A DNA stretch of 64,000 nucleotides from Streptomyces blattellae. Lineage in GTDB: Bacteria; Actinomycetota; Actinomycetes; Streptomycetales; Streptomycetaceae. Below are positions 35,921-44,549 of this stretch, one piece after another. Location of the stretch: contig NZ_WJBG01000117.1 of assembly GCF_009709555.1 (NCBI RefSeq), positions 62,001 through 126,000 of the forward strand, given 5' to 3'. The notes below the pieces were generated by a model. The model was not told the DNA's origin and ran no database searches. It saw nothing but the letters and a program-made list of their open reading frames with translations. Within the stretch, counting starts at the first letter, position 1; each line of letters starts with the position of its first letter. A program made the translations under genes and the position numbers.

Positions 35921-35995
35921 TCAAGCTGGTCGACGACCATGATTCGCTCGGCCCTTCTTGACGCGCCACCTGCGTTTCCGGGTCTTCTTCGACAT
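35921..35995 (-). CDS. Candidate large-subunit ribosomal protein bL37 (24 aa)
   Basis: A 24-codon frame encoding MSKKTRKRRW then RVKKGRANHGRRPA. The composition is about half Lys/Arg and it ends with the ANHGRRP pattern that I associate with bL37, a tiny actinobacterial large-subunit protein first seen in mycobacterial ribosome structures. An AGAGGGGA site abuts the ATG (spacing is short). The frame is too short for most gene callers. The stop is followed by a hairpin-rich repeat that could terminate transcription. The identification rests on memory of the family pattern. Confidence 0.7.
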   Translation of the reverse strand: MSKKTRKRRWRVKKGRANHGRRPA

Positions 35996-36036
35996 GTCCC
36001 CTCTGCTTAACCGAGGAAGGGACCGGTGTCGAGAGG

Positions 36037-36543
36037 TCAGGCGCGGGCGATCGGGGCCACGATGGCGTCCGTGAGGTCGGTCAGGTCCTTCGGGGACAGC
36101 TCGACCTCCAGGCCCCGGCGGCCCGCCGAGACGCAGATCGTGGCGAAGGCCGCCGCTGAGGCGTCCAGGACCGTCCGGAGCTTCTTGCGCTGGCCCAACG
36201 GGGAGATGCCGCCCCGGACATAGCCCGTCGTGCGTTCCGCCAGGGCCGGGTCCGCCATCGCCGCCTTCTTGCCGCCCACCGCCGTCGCCAGGGCCTTGAG
36301 GTCCAGTGAGCCGGACACCGGGACGACGCCGACCACCAGCGTGCCGTCGACGTCCGCGACCAACGTCTTGAAGACCCGCTCCGGGGACACACCCATCGCC
36401 TCGGCCGCCTCCTCGCCGTAGGAGGGGTGCGCGGGGTCGTGGGCGTAGGCGTGGACCGTGAAGTCCGCGCCCGCCGCCGTCAACGCCACCGTCGCGGGCG
36501 TGCCCCCCGACTGCTGCTGCTTCTTCTTCGACTTCTTCGCCAT
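36037..36543 (-). CDS. ybaK: YbaK/EbsC-type aminoacyl-tRNA deacylase
   Basis: A 168-aa cytoplasmic enzyme of the YbaK/EbsC group, which hydrolyses Cys-tRNA-Pro and similar mischarged tRNAs. Visible are EEAAEAMGVSPERVFKTLVADVDG near residue 43, VPVSGSLDLKALATAVGGKKAAMAD near 74, and RGGISPLGQRKKLRTVLD near 109, whose Gly-Ile-Ser-Pro loop is diagnostic. The N-terminal extension (MAKKSKKKQQQSGG) is basic and low complexity. It is the first gene of a short minus-strand unit with the LON-domain gene directly upstream. Confidence 0.88.
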   Translation of the reverse strand: MAKKSKKKQQQSGGTPATVALTAAGADFTVHAYAHDPAHPSYGEEAAEAMGVSPERVFKTLVADVDGTLVVGVVPVSGSLDLKALATAVGGKKAAMADPALAERTTGYVRGGISPLGQRKKLRTVLDASAAAFATICVSAGRRGLEVELSPKDLTDLTDAIVAPIARA

Positions 36544-36559
36544 CCGGCCTGTTCCAGGT

Positions 36560-37300
36560 TCAGTTGAGGTTCGTCGGGCCGCGCGTCAGGTCCGACGCCG
36601 GCAACGACGGCAGGTTACGGATGATGGCCGTCTCGGAGCGAAGGAGTTTCAGTTCGTCGCGCAGCCGCGACGCGGTGTCGGGTGCCTGGAGCAGACGCTG
36701 CTTCGTCGGGGTGTCCAGCATCATCGCGGCGGCCACGAGATACGACACCACGGCCGGCTCGTCCGGCAGTTCCGCGCCCGTCGACAGCGACCGCTCCCGG
36801 GCGCCCGCCAGCCGCTTCTGGTACTGCTGGAACGCCCGCAGCACCCCCTGGGCCAGCGCCCCCGCCTCGTCGCCGGGATCCTCCCCCAGCTCCTCCAGCT
36901 CGGCCGTCAGGAACGGACCGGACGCGTCGACCGACAGCAGCCGCACCCGGGTCGTCCCCGTCGCCAGGACCTCGAACGTGCCGTCGGCCCGCTCCCGGAT
37001 CGTCGCCGCGTCCGCGACACAGCCCACGCCGTGGAACGCCTTGCCGGGGTCGGCGCCGAAGCCGGCCGCGGGCCCGCGCTCGGGCAGGGCCGTCGGGTCC
37101 GGCATGCCGGGCGCGCTGGCGGCCACCTCGTGGCCGTCGCGGATCGCCACGACGGCGAAACGGCGCGATTCGTCCTCGGGGGACTTGAGGAGTTCGCGCA
37201 TCATGGCACGATAACGCTCCTCGAAGACGTTCAACGGGAGCACGAGCCCCGGGAACAGCACCGAGTTCAGGGGAAAGAGCGGAAGCCGGACGGTGGTCAC
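36560..37300 (-). CDS. LON N-terminal (substrate-binding) domain protein
   Basis: A 246-aa stand-alone LON substrate-binding domain protein without ATPase or protease domains. The signature is the opening VRLPLFPLNSVLFPGLVLPLNVFEERYRAM, then EVLATGTTRVRLLSVD near residue 103 and a helical C-terminal half (LPDEPAVVSYLVAAAMMLDTPTKQRLLQAPD). A TAGGCT box lies about 12 bases before the GTG, suggesting a very short leader or none. It precedes ybaK by 16 bases and is probably cotranscribed. The family is common in bacteria; a specific role is not established. Confidence 0.85.
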   Translation of the reverse strand: MTTVRLPLFPLNSVLFPGLVLPLNVFEERYRAMMRELLKSPEDESRRFAVVAIRDGHEVAASAPGMPDPTALPERGPAAGFGADPGKAFHGVGCVADAATIRERADGTFEVLATGTTRVRLLSVDASGPFLTAELEELGEDPGDEAGALAQGVLRAFQQYQKRLAGARERSLSTGAELPDEPAVVSYLVAAAMMLDTPTKQRLLQAPDTASRLRDELKLLRSETAIIRNLPSLPASDLTRGPTNLN

Positions 37301-37389
37301 GGCGCAAAAGCCTAGTGGTCGCGGCAGAACGGGCGTGCGTACCGCCCATCTGGTGGGCAACGCGGGCGACCGGGCAAGCGGAGCCGGGT

Positions 37390-37450
37390 GGTTTCCGCAA
37401 CGGAGCCGGCGGTTTCCGCAACGGAGCCGAGCGGTTTCCGCAACGGAGCC
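37390..37450. repeat. Tandem repeat, 18-base core, three copies
   Basis: GGTTTCCGCAACGGAGCC occurs at 37390-37407, 37411-37428 and 37433-37450, with spacers of three and four bases. The cores are identical. Confidence 0.9.
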
Positions 37451-37478
37451 CGGGCGGGGGAGCGACCGGCCGCACCAG

Positions 37479-37540
37479 GCGCTCCGCCGGCCGCGTCGAC
37501 ATGCGGCTCCGCCGCGGGGGTCGCGATGTGCCGTCGGCCG
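37479..37540 (+). repeat. Dispersed repeat, copy B
   Basis: About 60 bases beginning GCGCTCCGCCGG and containing CGTCGACATGCGG, closely matching 23489-23550. Confidence 0.7.
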
Positions 37541-37668
37541 TCTGCGGCGCCGTAGCGGCTGGCGGCGTCCGCGCGGCGGAGCCGCAGATTCGGTACAGCC
37601 CCGCGTCCCTTCCAGGGTGCTTCCGCACCGCAGCCGACTTCGCCCGCCCCGCTCAGGCCCGTGGTCCG

Positions 37669-37780
37669 CGTACCGGCCGTCCCGCGTACCGCCCGTCCCG
37701 TGTACCGCCCGTCCCGTGTACCGGCTGTCCCGTGTACCGGCTGTCCCGCGGAGCGCCCGTCCCGCGGAGCGCTCAGCTCC
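37669..37780. repeat. 16-base minisatellite, six copies plus a degenerate seventh
   Basis: Units such as TGTACCGGCTGTCCCG start at 37669, 37685, 37701, 37717, 37733 and 37749; units four and five are identical. The seventh (37765-37780) diverges and overlaps the stop of the minus-strand gene. The minus strand is rich in GGG runs at short spacing. Confidence 0.9.
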
Positions 37781-39359
37781 TGCGCAGCAGCCGCGTCGCC
37801 CCCGCCGCCACCGTCGTCGCAAGGATCCAGCCGACCAGGATCATCGCCGCCGCCAGCCACTGCCAGCCGCCGCGCAGCCGCCAGAAACCCACCTGACCGA
37901 GGTCGATGACCGGCAGGAGCAGGTCGAGCGCGAAGAGGGTCGAGTTCCACGGCGGATTCTCGCCGGACTCGACCGGCGGATGGTCGGCTTGCGTGAAGGC
38001 CACCGAACTCGCCGCCCACAGCAGCGCCATCCAGACCGCCGCCCGGCCGGGCCGGTAGCCGTAGGCCACCGTCCAGTCCTGCACGTACCCCCACAGCTTG
38101 GCCGCCGCGGGGAGTGTCTCGCGCCGGCGGCGCTGCTTGGCCAGCAGCACCTCGCGGGCGTCCTCGTCCTCGCCCCCGGCCCGCAGCACGGTGGCCAGCC
38201 GCTCGTACGGCTCCGGGTTGTACTCGGCGGTCGCGGCGGCCACCCACTCCAGCCGCTCGGCGAGCGGGAACGGGCCGCGCGGCACGAGGTTCTCGTAGGC
38301 GAAGCCGCCCATGTGCAGCCGCCCGGGACCGGGCCAGCTGTCCCCCCGGTCCATCAGGTTGACGATCTTCGCCCCCGAGAGCACGACACGCCCGCGGGCC
38401 GGCGCCTTTCCGAGGAAGCGCAGCTCCGGCGTCTGGACCCGCCGCAGTGACAGTTCCTGCTCGTCGGTGAAGGTGAACCGGGCCCGCTCGAAGTCCACGG
38501 AGTCCCCGAACCGCCCGTCGTCCAGCCGCACCCCGCCCTCGCACTCGACCCGCTGGACCCGGGTCCCGCGCGCGGGTGTGGTCCCGCTCAGCAGCACGCT
38601 GCCGACACCGGCCGGGGTCAGGTACAGCGTCCGCCCCACGGTCAGCTGCGGCGCGTTCAGCGCGAACCGGGTGTACGGGTTGGCCAGCCGGGCGCCGCGC
38701 AGGCTCAGCGACACGCCGACGGTGGCCCCGCGCAGCCGCAGCTCGCCGTGCGACTCAAGCAGCTCGGCCTGGAGGTCCTGGCCGATGGTCATGCCGTCCC
38801 CGGAGATGGAACGCCCGCTGCGGTCCCGGTAGACGATGGCCTGGTTGAGCAGCAGATCCGTGCCGATGTGCGCGTCGGTCAGCCGTACCCCGTTGTGGAA
38901 GCGGCAGCGCGGCAGATGCAGATCGCCCTCCGTGTGCACCCGCGCCGCCTCCAGCCGCGGCACCGAGCAGTCCACCAGCCGTACGGTGGTGAAGCGGGCC
39001 TCCGGCAGCAGGATCTCCCGCTCGAAACGGCAGCCGCGCAGTTCGACGTAGGGCGTGACCGTGCCGCCCGCGAGGTCCAGGGTGCCGCTGATCTGCACCC
39101 CGGTGAGCTTCAGGGACGACACCCGGCCCGCAAGTGCCGGCGGGCCGTCCAGCAGCAGCCAGCACACGATCCGCGCCCGCACGGTCCGCTCGGACCCCCA
39201 CGGGTGCCCGCCGTGCGGATCGTCGACGATCGGGTCGCCGCTGCTCAGGTCGTACATGCTGCCGTTGCGGAAGGCCTGCCACATGCCGGCCTCGGCGGCG
39301 GTCAGATCGTCCGGCAGCTCCCCGGCGCGGATGCCGGCCCCCTCGGTCACGGTGGTCAC
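37773..39359 (-). CDS. Large membrane protein with pentapeptide-like beta-helix domain
   Basis: A 528-aa protein. Residues about 80-340 are a series of short strand-turn repeats (SGTLDLAGGTVTPYVELRGCRF, LRLRGATVGVSLSLRGARL, LDDGRFGDSVDFERARF), resembling a pentapeptide-like right-handed beta helix. About 60 helical residues follow, then two membrane helices near the C-terminus (about 445-465 and 495-520), so the beta helix is probably cytoplasmic. The GTG lies two bases after AGGAGG; a GTG three codons later is better spaced. Similar proteins are sometimes labelled oxidoreductase, but no such motif is visible. Function unknown. Confidence 0.72.
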   Translation of the reverse strand: MTTVTEGAGIRAGELPDDLTAAEAGMWQAFRNGSMYDLSSGDPIVDDPHGGHPWGSERTVRARIVCWLLLDGPPALAGRVSSLKLTGVQISGTLDLAGGTVTPYVELRGCRFEREILLPEARFTTVRLVDCSVPRLEAARVHTEGDLHLPRCRFHNGVRLTDAHIGTDLLLNQAIVYRDRSGRSISGDGMTIGQDLQAELLESHGELRLRGATVGVSLSLRGARLANPYTRFALNAPQLTVGRTLYLTPAGVGSVLLSGTTPARGTRVQRVECEGGVRLDDGRFGDSVDFERARFTFTDEQELSLRRVQTPELRFLGKAPARGRVVLSGAKIVNLMDRGDSWPGPGRLHMGGFAYENLVPRGPFPLAERLEWVAAATAEYNPEPYERLATVLRAGGEDEDAREVLLAKQRRRRETLPAAAKLWGYVQDWTVAYGYRPGRAAVWMALLWAASSVAFTQADHPPVESGENPPWNSTLFALDLLLPVIDLGQVGFWRLRGGWQWLAAAMILVGWILATTVAAGATRLLRRS

Positions 39360-39388
39360 GTCCTCCTGTTACTCATGCTGTTACTCAT
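39356..39388 (-). CDS. Ten-codon upstream frame overlapping the next gene start
   Basis: Reads MSNSMSNRRT. It is formed by a tandem 12-base repeat, CATGAGTAACAG twice (39389-39366), and its TGA overlaps the GTG at 39359 (GTGA). The ribosome site of the downstream gene lies inside it. It could couple or attenuate translation, or be chance. Confidence 0.35.
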   Translation of the reverse strand: MSNSMSNRRT

Positions 39389-39445
39389 GGGTTTCGTACA
39401 ATCGTTCATGCCCGCTGAGTGACGCCCCGAACGCTAGCCGTGCTG

Positions 39446-39476
39446 CGCTTTGTGGGGGGACACCCCCCGCACCCCC
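39446..39476. repeat. GC hairpin repeat before hisD
   Basis: GCTTTGTGGGGGGACACCCC and the following CCGCACCCCC form a 6-bp G/C hairpin. A near copy lies at 41985-42012 before hisB. Confidence 0.75.
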
Positions 39477-39551
39477 CTGATCTTCCGGGTGGCGTATCAG
39501 CCATTGGAATGCGCGAACGAGGCCCGGCTCCGGTCTGCGAGAATTGAGCCC

Positions 39552-40877
39552 GTGATCTCCCGAATCGATCTGCGCGGCGACGCCCTCCCGGAGGGTCCCG
39601 CCCTGCGCGACCTGCTGCCCCGAGCCGACTTCGACGTTGCGGCCGCCCTTGAGAAGGTGCGCCCGATCTGCGAGGCCGTGCATCATCGGGGCGACGCGGC
39701 GCTGATCGACTTCGCCGAGAAGTTCGACGGGGTGCGTCTGGATTCGGTACGCGTCCCGGCCGCAGAACTCGAAAAGGCGCTCGAAGAACTCGACCCGGCC
39801 GTCCGCGCCGCCCTGGAGGAGTCCATCCGGCGTGCCCGTCTCGTCCACCGCGAGCAGCGCCGTACGACGCACACGACCCAGGTCGTGCCCGGCGGTTCGG
39901 TCACCGAGAAGTGGGTGCCGGTCGAGCGGGTCGGGCTGTACGCGCCCGGCGGACGGGCCGTCTACCCGTCGTCCGTGATCATGAACGTCGTCCCGGCCCA
40001 GGAAGCCGGCGTCGAGTCCCTCGCCCTCGCCTCCCCGGCGCAGGCCGGCTTCGGCGGCCTCCCGCACCCGACGATCCTCGCCGCGTGCGCCCTGCTCGGC
40101 GTCGACGAGGTGTACGCCGCCGGCGGCGCCACAGCCGTCGCGATGTTCGCGTACGGCACCGAGTCCTGCCCGCCCGCGAACATGGTCACCGGCCCCGGCA
40201 ACATCTGGGTCGCCGCCGCCAAGCGCTACTTCACCGGCAAGATCGGCATCGACGCCGAGGCGGGCCCGACCGAGATCGCGATCCTGGCCGACTCCTCCGC
40301 CGACCCCGTCCACGTCGCCTCCGACCTGATCAGCCAGGCCGAGCACGACCCGCTGGCCGCCGCCGTCCTGGTCACCGACTCCGTGGAACTCGCGGACGCG
40401 GTGGAGAAGGAGCTGGAGCCGCAGGTCGCGGCCAGCAAGCACATCGACGACCGGATCGTGCCCGCCCTCAAGGGCAGGCAGTCCGCCGTCGTCCTGGTCG
40501 ACGGCATCGACGACGGCCTGCGGGTGGTGGACGCGTACGGCGCCGAGCACCTGGAGATCCAGACGGCCGACGCGGGCGCCGTGGCCGACCGGGTGAAGAA
40601 CGCCGGCGCGATCTTCATCGGCCCCTGGGCGCCGGTCTCGCTCGGTGACTACGCCGCCGGGTCCAACCACGTGCTGCCCACCGGTGGCTGCGCCTGCCAC
40701 TCCTCGGGCCTGTCGGTCCAGTCCTTCCTGCGCGGCATCCACATCGTCGACTACACGCGGGACGCGCTGGCCGAGGTCGCGCACCACGTGGTGACGCTGG
40801 CGGAGGCGGAGGACCTGCCCGCACACGGCGCGGCGATCAAGGCTAGGTTCGGTTGGAAGGTACCCGGAAGCAAGTGA
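39552..40877 (+). CDS. hisD: Histidinol dehydrogenase HisD
   Basis: Catalyses the last two oxidations of histidine synthesis (histidinol to histidine, NAD and Zn dependent). The 441-aa length is standard. Motifs include [16 protein letters not shown] near residue 122, [14 protein letters not shown] near 217, [14 protein letters not shown] near 235 and the C-terminal [11 protein letters not shown] near 375. I chose GTG at 39552; a GAGAAT box ten bases upstream and the lack of a ribosome site suggest a leaderless mRNA starting at this codon. It leads the his operon. Confidence 0.95.
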   Translation: MISRIDLRGDALPEGPALRDLLPRADFDVAAALEKVRPICEAVHHRGDAALIDFAEKFDGVRLDSVRVPAAELEKALEELDPAVRAALEESIRRARLVHREQRRTTHTTQVVPGGSVTEKWVPVERVGLYAPGGRAVYPSSVIMNVVPAQEAGVESLALASPAQAGFGGLPHPTILAACALLGVDEVYAAGGATAVAMFAYGTESCPPANMVTGPGNIWVAAAKRYFTGKIGIDAEAGPTEIAILADSSADPVHVASDLISQAEHDPLAAAVLVTDSVELADAVEKELEPQVAASKHIDDRIVPALKGRQSAVVLVDGIDDGLRVVDAYGAEHLEIQTADAGAVADRVKNAGAIFIGPWAPVSLGDYAAGSNHVLPTGGCACHSSGLSVQSFLRGIHIVDYTRDALAEVAHHVVTLAEAEDLPAHGAAIKARFGWKVPGSK

Positions 40878-42031
40878 CTGGCATCGACGATCTCCCCGTA
40901 CGGGACGAGCTGCGCGGCAAGTCCCCTTATGGTGCGCCCCAGTTGGACGTCCCCGTACGGCTGAACACCAACGAGAACCCCTACCCGCTGCCCGAGCCGC
41001 TGGTCGAACGGATCGCCGAGCGGGTGCGCGAGGCGGCCCGGAACCTCAACCGCTACCCGGACCGGGACGCCGTAGAACTGCGCACGCAGCTGGCCAGGTA
41101 CCTGACCGACACGTCCGGTCACCAGGTCGGCCTCGCCAACGTGTGGGCGGCCAACGGCTCCAACGAGGTCATCCAGCAGCTGCTGCAGACCTTCGGCGGA
41201 CCGGGCCGTACCGCGATCGGATTCGAGCCGTCGTACTCGATGCACGCGCTCATCGCGCGCGGGACCGGAACGGGCTGGATCTCGGGCCCCCGCGAGGACG
41301 ACTTCACGATCGATCTCCCCGCCGCCGAGAAGGCGATCGCCGAGAACCGGCCGGACGTCGTCTTCATCACCACCCCCAACAACCCCACGGGCAACGCGGT
41401 TCCGCCCGAGACGGTCCTCGCGCTGTACGAGGCCGCGCAGGCGGCGAAGCCGTCGCTGGTCGTGGTCGACGAGGCGTACATCGAGTTCAGCCACGGCGAT
41501 TCGCTGCTGCCGCTGATCGAAGGCCGGCCGACTCTCGTCGTTTCCCGGACGATGTCGAAGGCGTTCGGCGCGGCCGGCCTCCGCCTCGGCTACTTCGCCG
41601 CCCACCCGGCCGTGGTCGACGCGGTCCAGCTCGTACGGCTGCCCTACCACCTGTCGGCCGTCACCCAGGCGACCGCGCTGGCCGCCCTGGAACACACCGA
41701 CACGCTGCTGAAGTACGTCGAGCAGCTGAAGGCCGAACGGGACCGGCTGGTCACCGAGCTGCGGGCGCTGGGCTACCAAGTGGTGGAGTCCGACGCGAAC
41801 TTCGTGCAGTTCGGGCTGTTCGAGGACTCCCACGCGGCCTGGCAGCGGATCCTCGACCAGGGAGTCCTGGTCCGGGACAACGGCATCGCGGGGTGGCTTC
41901 GGGTCAGCGCCGGAACCCCACAGGAGAACGACGCGTTCCTCGACGCGGTACGTGAACCACTGAGCTTTGTACGTGAACCGATGAGCTTTGTGGGGGACAC
42001 CCCCGCACCCCCGAAGGAGCAGCGCACATGA
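40874..42031 (+). CDS. hisC: Histidinol-phosphate aminotransferase HisC
   Basis: PLP enzyme converting imidazole acetol phosphate to histidinol phosphate. The 385-aa protein shows [10 protein letters not shown] near residue 32, the PLP segment TTPNNPTGN near 172, VVDEAYIEF near 198 and the lysine-containing [16 protein letters not shown] near 225. GTG overlaps the hisD stop. The last 30 residues ([20 protein letters not shown] region) are unusual: they come from a 21-base tandem duplication followed by a copy of the hairpin repeat, so the normal C-terminus has been extended or replaced in frame. Confidence 0.93.
   Translation: MTGIDDLPVRDELRGKSPYGAPQLDVPVRLNTNENPYPLPEPLVERIAERVREAARNLNRYPDRDAVELRTQLARYLTDTSGHQVGLANVWAANGSNEVIQQLLQTFGGPGRTAIGFEPSYSMHALIARGTGTGWISGPREDDFTIDLPAAEKAIAENRPDVVFITTPNNPTGNAVPPETVLALYEAAQAAKPSLVVVDEAYIEFSHGDSLLPLIEGRPTLVVSRTMSKAFGAAGLRLGYFAAHPAVVDAVQLVRLPYHLSAVTQATALAALEHTDTLLKYVEQLKAERDRLVTELRALGYQVVESDANFVQFGLFEDSHAAWQRILDQGVLVRDNGIAGWLRVSAGTPQENDAFLDAVREPLSFVREPMSFVGDTPAPPKEQRT
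41985..42012. repeat. GC hairpin repeat at the hisC 3-prime end
   Basis: GCTTTGTGGGGGACACCCCC then GCACCCCC, a near copy of 39446-39476. Here it is inside the hisC reading frame and ends shortly before the hisB ribosome site. Confidence 0.75.
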
Positions 42032-42621
42032 GCCGCGTAGGACGCGTGGAGCGAGTCACCAAGGAGACGTCGGTGCTCGTCGAGATCGATCTCGACGGCC
42101 ACGGCAAGGTCGATGTGTCGACCGGCGTCGGCTTCTACGACCACATGCTCGACCAGCTCGGCCGGCACGGTCTGTTCGACCTGACCGTGAAGACCGAGGG
42201 CGACCTGCACATCGACTCGCACCACACCATCGAGGACACCGCCCTCGCGCTGGGCGCCGCCTTCAAGCAGGCGCTCGGCGACAAGGTGGGGATCTACCGC
42301 TTCGGCAACTGCACGGTCCCGCTGGACGAGTCCCTCGCCCAGGTGACGGTCGACCTGTCAGGCCGCCCGTACCTCGTGCACACCGAGCCCGAGAACATGG
42401 CGCCGATGATCGGCGAGTACGACACCACGATGACCCGGCACATCCTGGAGTCCTTCGTCGCCCAGGCGCAGATCGCCCTGCACGTGCACGTGCCGTACGG
42501 GCGCAACGCGCACCACATCGTGGAGTGCCAGTTCAAGGCGCTGGCCCGAGCGCTCCGCTACGCCAGCGAGCGCGACCCGCGCGCCGCCGGAATCCTGCCT
42601 TCCACGAAGGGCGCGCTGTGA
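42028..42621 (+). CDS. hisB: Imidazoleglycerol-phosphate dehydratase HisB
   Basis: Mn-dependent dehydratase giving imidazole acetol phosphate. The 197-aa monofunctional form shows the metal-binding histidine motifs [13 protein letters not shown] near residue 38, [14 protein letters not shown] near 65, and the second repeat [15 protein letters not shown] near 162. ATG overlaps the hisC stop by four bases and follows AAGGAGCAG. Confidence 0.95.
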   Translation: MSRVGRVERVTKETSVLVEIDLDGHGKVDVSTGVGFYDHMLDQLGRHGLFDLTVKTEGDLHIDSHHTIEDTALALGAAFKQALGDKVGIYRFGNCTVPLDESLAQVTVDLSGRPYLVHTEPENMAPMIGEYDTTMTRHILESFVAQAQIALHVHVPYGRNAHHIVECQFKALARALRYASERDPRAAGILPSTKGAL

Positions 42622-42782
42622 CCGGGCTGTCCACCATCCTGATCGTCGTCGGGCTCTTCCTGGTCGGCGGGATCATCTCCTTCGCCAAGCAGGACATGCC
42701 GAAGAGCCTCATCGTGCTCCTCTCGATCGGCGCCGCGATGTGTCTGGCAGCGGGCGTCCTACGGCTGGAGGTGTGGAATTGA
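42618..42782 (+). CDS. Small two-helix membrane protein between hisB and hisH
   Basis: A 54-aa protein beginning [18 protein letters not shown], with two hydrophobic segments (residues about 4-21 and 31-48) separated by a short charged loop KQDMPK. Its GTG overlaps the hisB stop and its TGA overlaps the hisH TTG, so it is tightly embedded in the his operon. I believe other Streptomyces carry a similar frame at this place, but no function is known to me. It may be too short for default gene callers. Confidence 0.75.
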   Translation: MTGLSTILIVVGLFLVGGIISFAKQDMPKSLIVLLSIGAAMCLAAGVLRLEVWN

Positions 42783-43420
42783 GTGCACCCAAGCAGGTCG
42801 TGGTCTTCGACTACGGCTTCGGCAATGTGAGGTCGGCCGAGCGCGCCCTCGCGCGCGTGGGGGCCGACGTCGAGATCACCCGTGACTACGACAGGGCCAT
42901 GAACGCCGACGGGCTCCTCGTGCCCGGTGTCGGTGCCTTCGCCGCCTGCATGAAGGGCCTGACCGAGGCCCGCGGCGACTGGATCATCGACCGCCGTCTC
43001 GCCGGCGGCCGTCCCGTCATGGGCATCTGCGTCGGCATGCAGATCCTGTTCGCGCGCGGCATCGAGCACGGCGTGGAGACCGGCGGCCTCGACGAGTGGC
43101 CCGGCTCGGTCGAGCCGCTGCAGGCCGACATCGTGCCCCACATGGGCTGGAACACCGTCGACGTGGCGCCCGGCTCCGAGCTGTTCGCCGGTCTTGAGGC
43201 GGACGCGCGCTTCTACTTCGTGCACTCGTACGCCGTCCACGACTGGAACCTCGAAGTGCACAACCCGACGATGGCCGCTCCCAAGATCACCTGGTCGACG
43301 CACGGCAAGCCCTTCGTGGCCGCCGTGGAGAACGGTGCGCTGTGGGCCACGCAGTTCCACCCCGAGAAGTCCGGCGACGCCGGCGCCCAGCTCCTCACCA
43401 ACTGGATCGGAACACTGTGA
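42779..43420 (+). CDS. hisH: Imidazole glycerol phosphate synthase glutaminase subunit HisH
   Basis: Class I glutamine amidotransferase that feeds ammonia to HisF. The 213-aa protein has [11 protein letters not shown] at residue 9, [12 protein letters not shown] near 47, the nucleophile Cys in [10 protein letters not shown] near 84, and the catalytic His/Glu in TQFHPEKSG near 195. The start is taken as a TTG at 42779 because GGAGG lies seven bases upstream and the TTGA overlap with the preceding stop is neat; the other in-frame start at 42740 lies inside the small gene. Confidence 0.93.
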   Translation: MSAPKQVVVFDYGFGNVRSAERALARVGADVEITRDYDRAMNADGLLVPGVGAFAACMKGLTEARGDWIIDRRLAGGRPVMGICVGMQILFARGIEHGVETGGLDEWPGSVEPLQADIVPHMGWNTVDVAPGSELFAGLEADARFYFVHSYAVHDWNLEVHNPTMAAPKITWSTHGKPFVAAVENGALWATQFHPEKSGDAGAQLLTNWIGTL

Positions 43421-44142
43421 GCAAGCTCGAACTCCTCCCCGCCGTCGACGTCCGCGACGGCCAGGCCGTCCGCCTCGTGCACGGCGAGTCCGGGACCGAG
43501 ACGTCGTACGGCTCCCCCCTGGAAGCCGCCCTCGCCTGGCAGCGGGCCGGCGCCGAGTGGCTGCACCTGGTCGACCTGGACGCCGCGTTCGGCACCGGCG
43601 ACAACCGCGCGCTCATCGCCGAGGTCGCGGGGGCGATGGACATCAAGGTCGAGCTGTCCGGCGGCATCCGCGACGACGACACGCTGGCCGCCGCCCTCGC
43701 CACCGGCTGCACCCGGGTGAATCTCGGCACGGCCGCCCTGGAGACCCCGGAGTGGGTGGCCCGGGTCATCGCCGAGCACGGCGACAAGATCGCGGTGGGT
43801 CTGGACGTACGGGGCACCACGCTCCGCGGCCGTGGCTGGACCCGCGACGGCGGCGACCTCTACGAGACGCTGGAGCGCCTCAACAACGAGGGCTGCGCGC
43901 GCTACGTGGTCACCGACATCGCGAAGGACGGCACGCTGCAGGGCCCGAACCTGGAGCTGCTGAAGAACGTCTGCGGGGCGACGGACCGCCCGGTCGTGGC
44001 CTCCGGCGGCGTGTCCTCGCTGGACGACCTGCGGGCCATCGCCGAGCTCGTGCCGCTGGGCGTGGAGGGCTCGATCGTAGGGAAGGCCCTGTACGCGAAG
44101 GCGTTCACGCTGGAAGAGGCCCTGGAGGCTGTGTCGTCATGA
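43417..44142 (+). CDS. priA: Bifunctional HisA/TrpF isomerase PriA
   Basis: TIM-barrel isomerase. In Streptomyces and mycobacteria this enzyme does both ProFAR isomerisation (HisA) and phosphoribosyl-anthranilate isomerisation (TrpF), because trpF is absent. The 241-aa protein has [15 protein letters not shown] at residue 6 (first catalytic Asp), [13 protein letters not shown] near 75, and [15 protein letters not shown] near 168 with the second catalytic Asp and phosphate loop. GTG overlaps the hisH stop. No trpF is present in the window, in line with dual use. Confidence 0.94.
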   Translation: MSKLELLPAVDVRDGQAVRLVHGESGTETSYGSPLEAALAWQRAGAEWLHLVDLDAAFGTGDNRALIAEVAGAMDIKVELSGGIRDDDTLAAALATGCTRVNLGTAALETPEWVARVIAEHGDKIAVGLDVRGTTLRGRGWTRDGGDLYETLERLNNEGCARYVVTDIAKDGTLQGPNLELLKNVCGATDRPVVASGGVSSLDDLRAIAELVPLGVEGSIVGKALYAKAFTLEEALEAVSS

Positions 44143-44537
44143 CGTCCGATGCCGTGCGGCGCGTGCAGAGCGGAAGTCCGTGGGAAGAGACCTTCGGGTT
44201 CGCGCGTGCCGTCGCGGCGGGCGACCGAGTGCTGGTGGCGGGCACGACGTCCTTCAAGGGCGATGTGCTGTACGGCGAGGGCGACCCGTACGAACAGGCC
44301 AGGGTGGCCTTCACCAGCGCGATCGAGGCGATCGGCGAGTTCGGGCTCGGCGTCGGGGCCGTGCTCCGTACGCGGATGTACCTGACCCACGCGCGGGACG
44401 TGGACGCCGTGGGCCGGGCCCACAAGGAGATCTTCGACGGGGTGCGCCCGGTCTCGACGCTGCTGGTCGTGGAGGGCTTCGTGGACTCGCGCATCCTGGT
44501 CGAAGTGGAAATAGAAGCATTCAGAGGACGTGCGTAA
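44139..44537 (+). CDS. RidA family protein (enamine/imine deaminase)
   Basis: A 132-aa RidA/YjgF-type protein. It has [15 protein letters not shown] near residue 11, [10 protein letters not shown] near 28, the conserved arginine in [21 protein letters not shown] near 77, and [26 protein letters not shown] near the end. RidA proteins clear reactive enamine intermediates made by PLP enzymes. ATG overlaps the priA stop, so it is cotranslated in the his operon; whether it is specific for his intermediates is unknown. Confidence 0.88.
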   Translation: MTSDAVRRVQSGSPWEETFGFARAVAAGDRVLVAGTTSFKGDVLYGEGDPYEQARVAFTSAIEAIGEFGLGVGAVLRTRMYLTHARDVDAVGRAHKEIFDGVRPVSTLLVVEGFVDSRILVEVEIEAFRGRA

Positions 44538-44549
44538 GGAGCCGGCTTC

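Larger units (their letters stand above)
37301..37772. other. 472-base gap holding repeats, no gene
   Basis: Between the LON-domain gene and the gene ending at 37773 I find no credible coding frame. The gap contains, in order, three tandem copies of an 18-base core (37390-37450), a copy of the dispersed repeat also found at 23489 (37479-37540), and a 16-base minisatellite (37669-37780) whose last partial unit runs into the end of the neighbouring gene. Confidence 0.75.

Noticed and set aside
37315..37896. Frames spanning the minisatellite region
   Set aside because: Built from tandem repeats (PSRVPPVP-like units) with no ribosome site; overlap the end of the real minus-strand gene.
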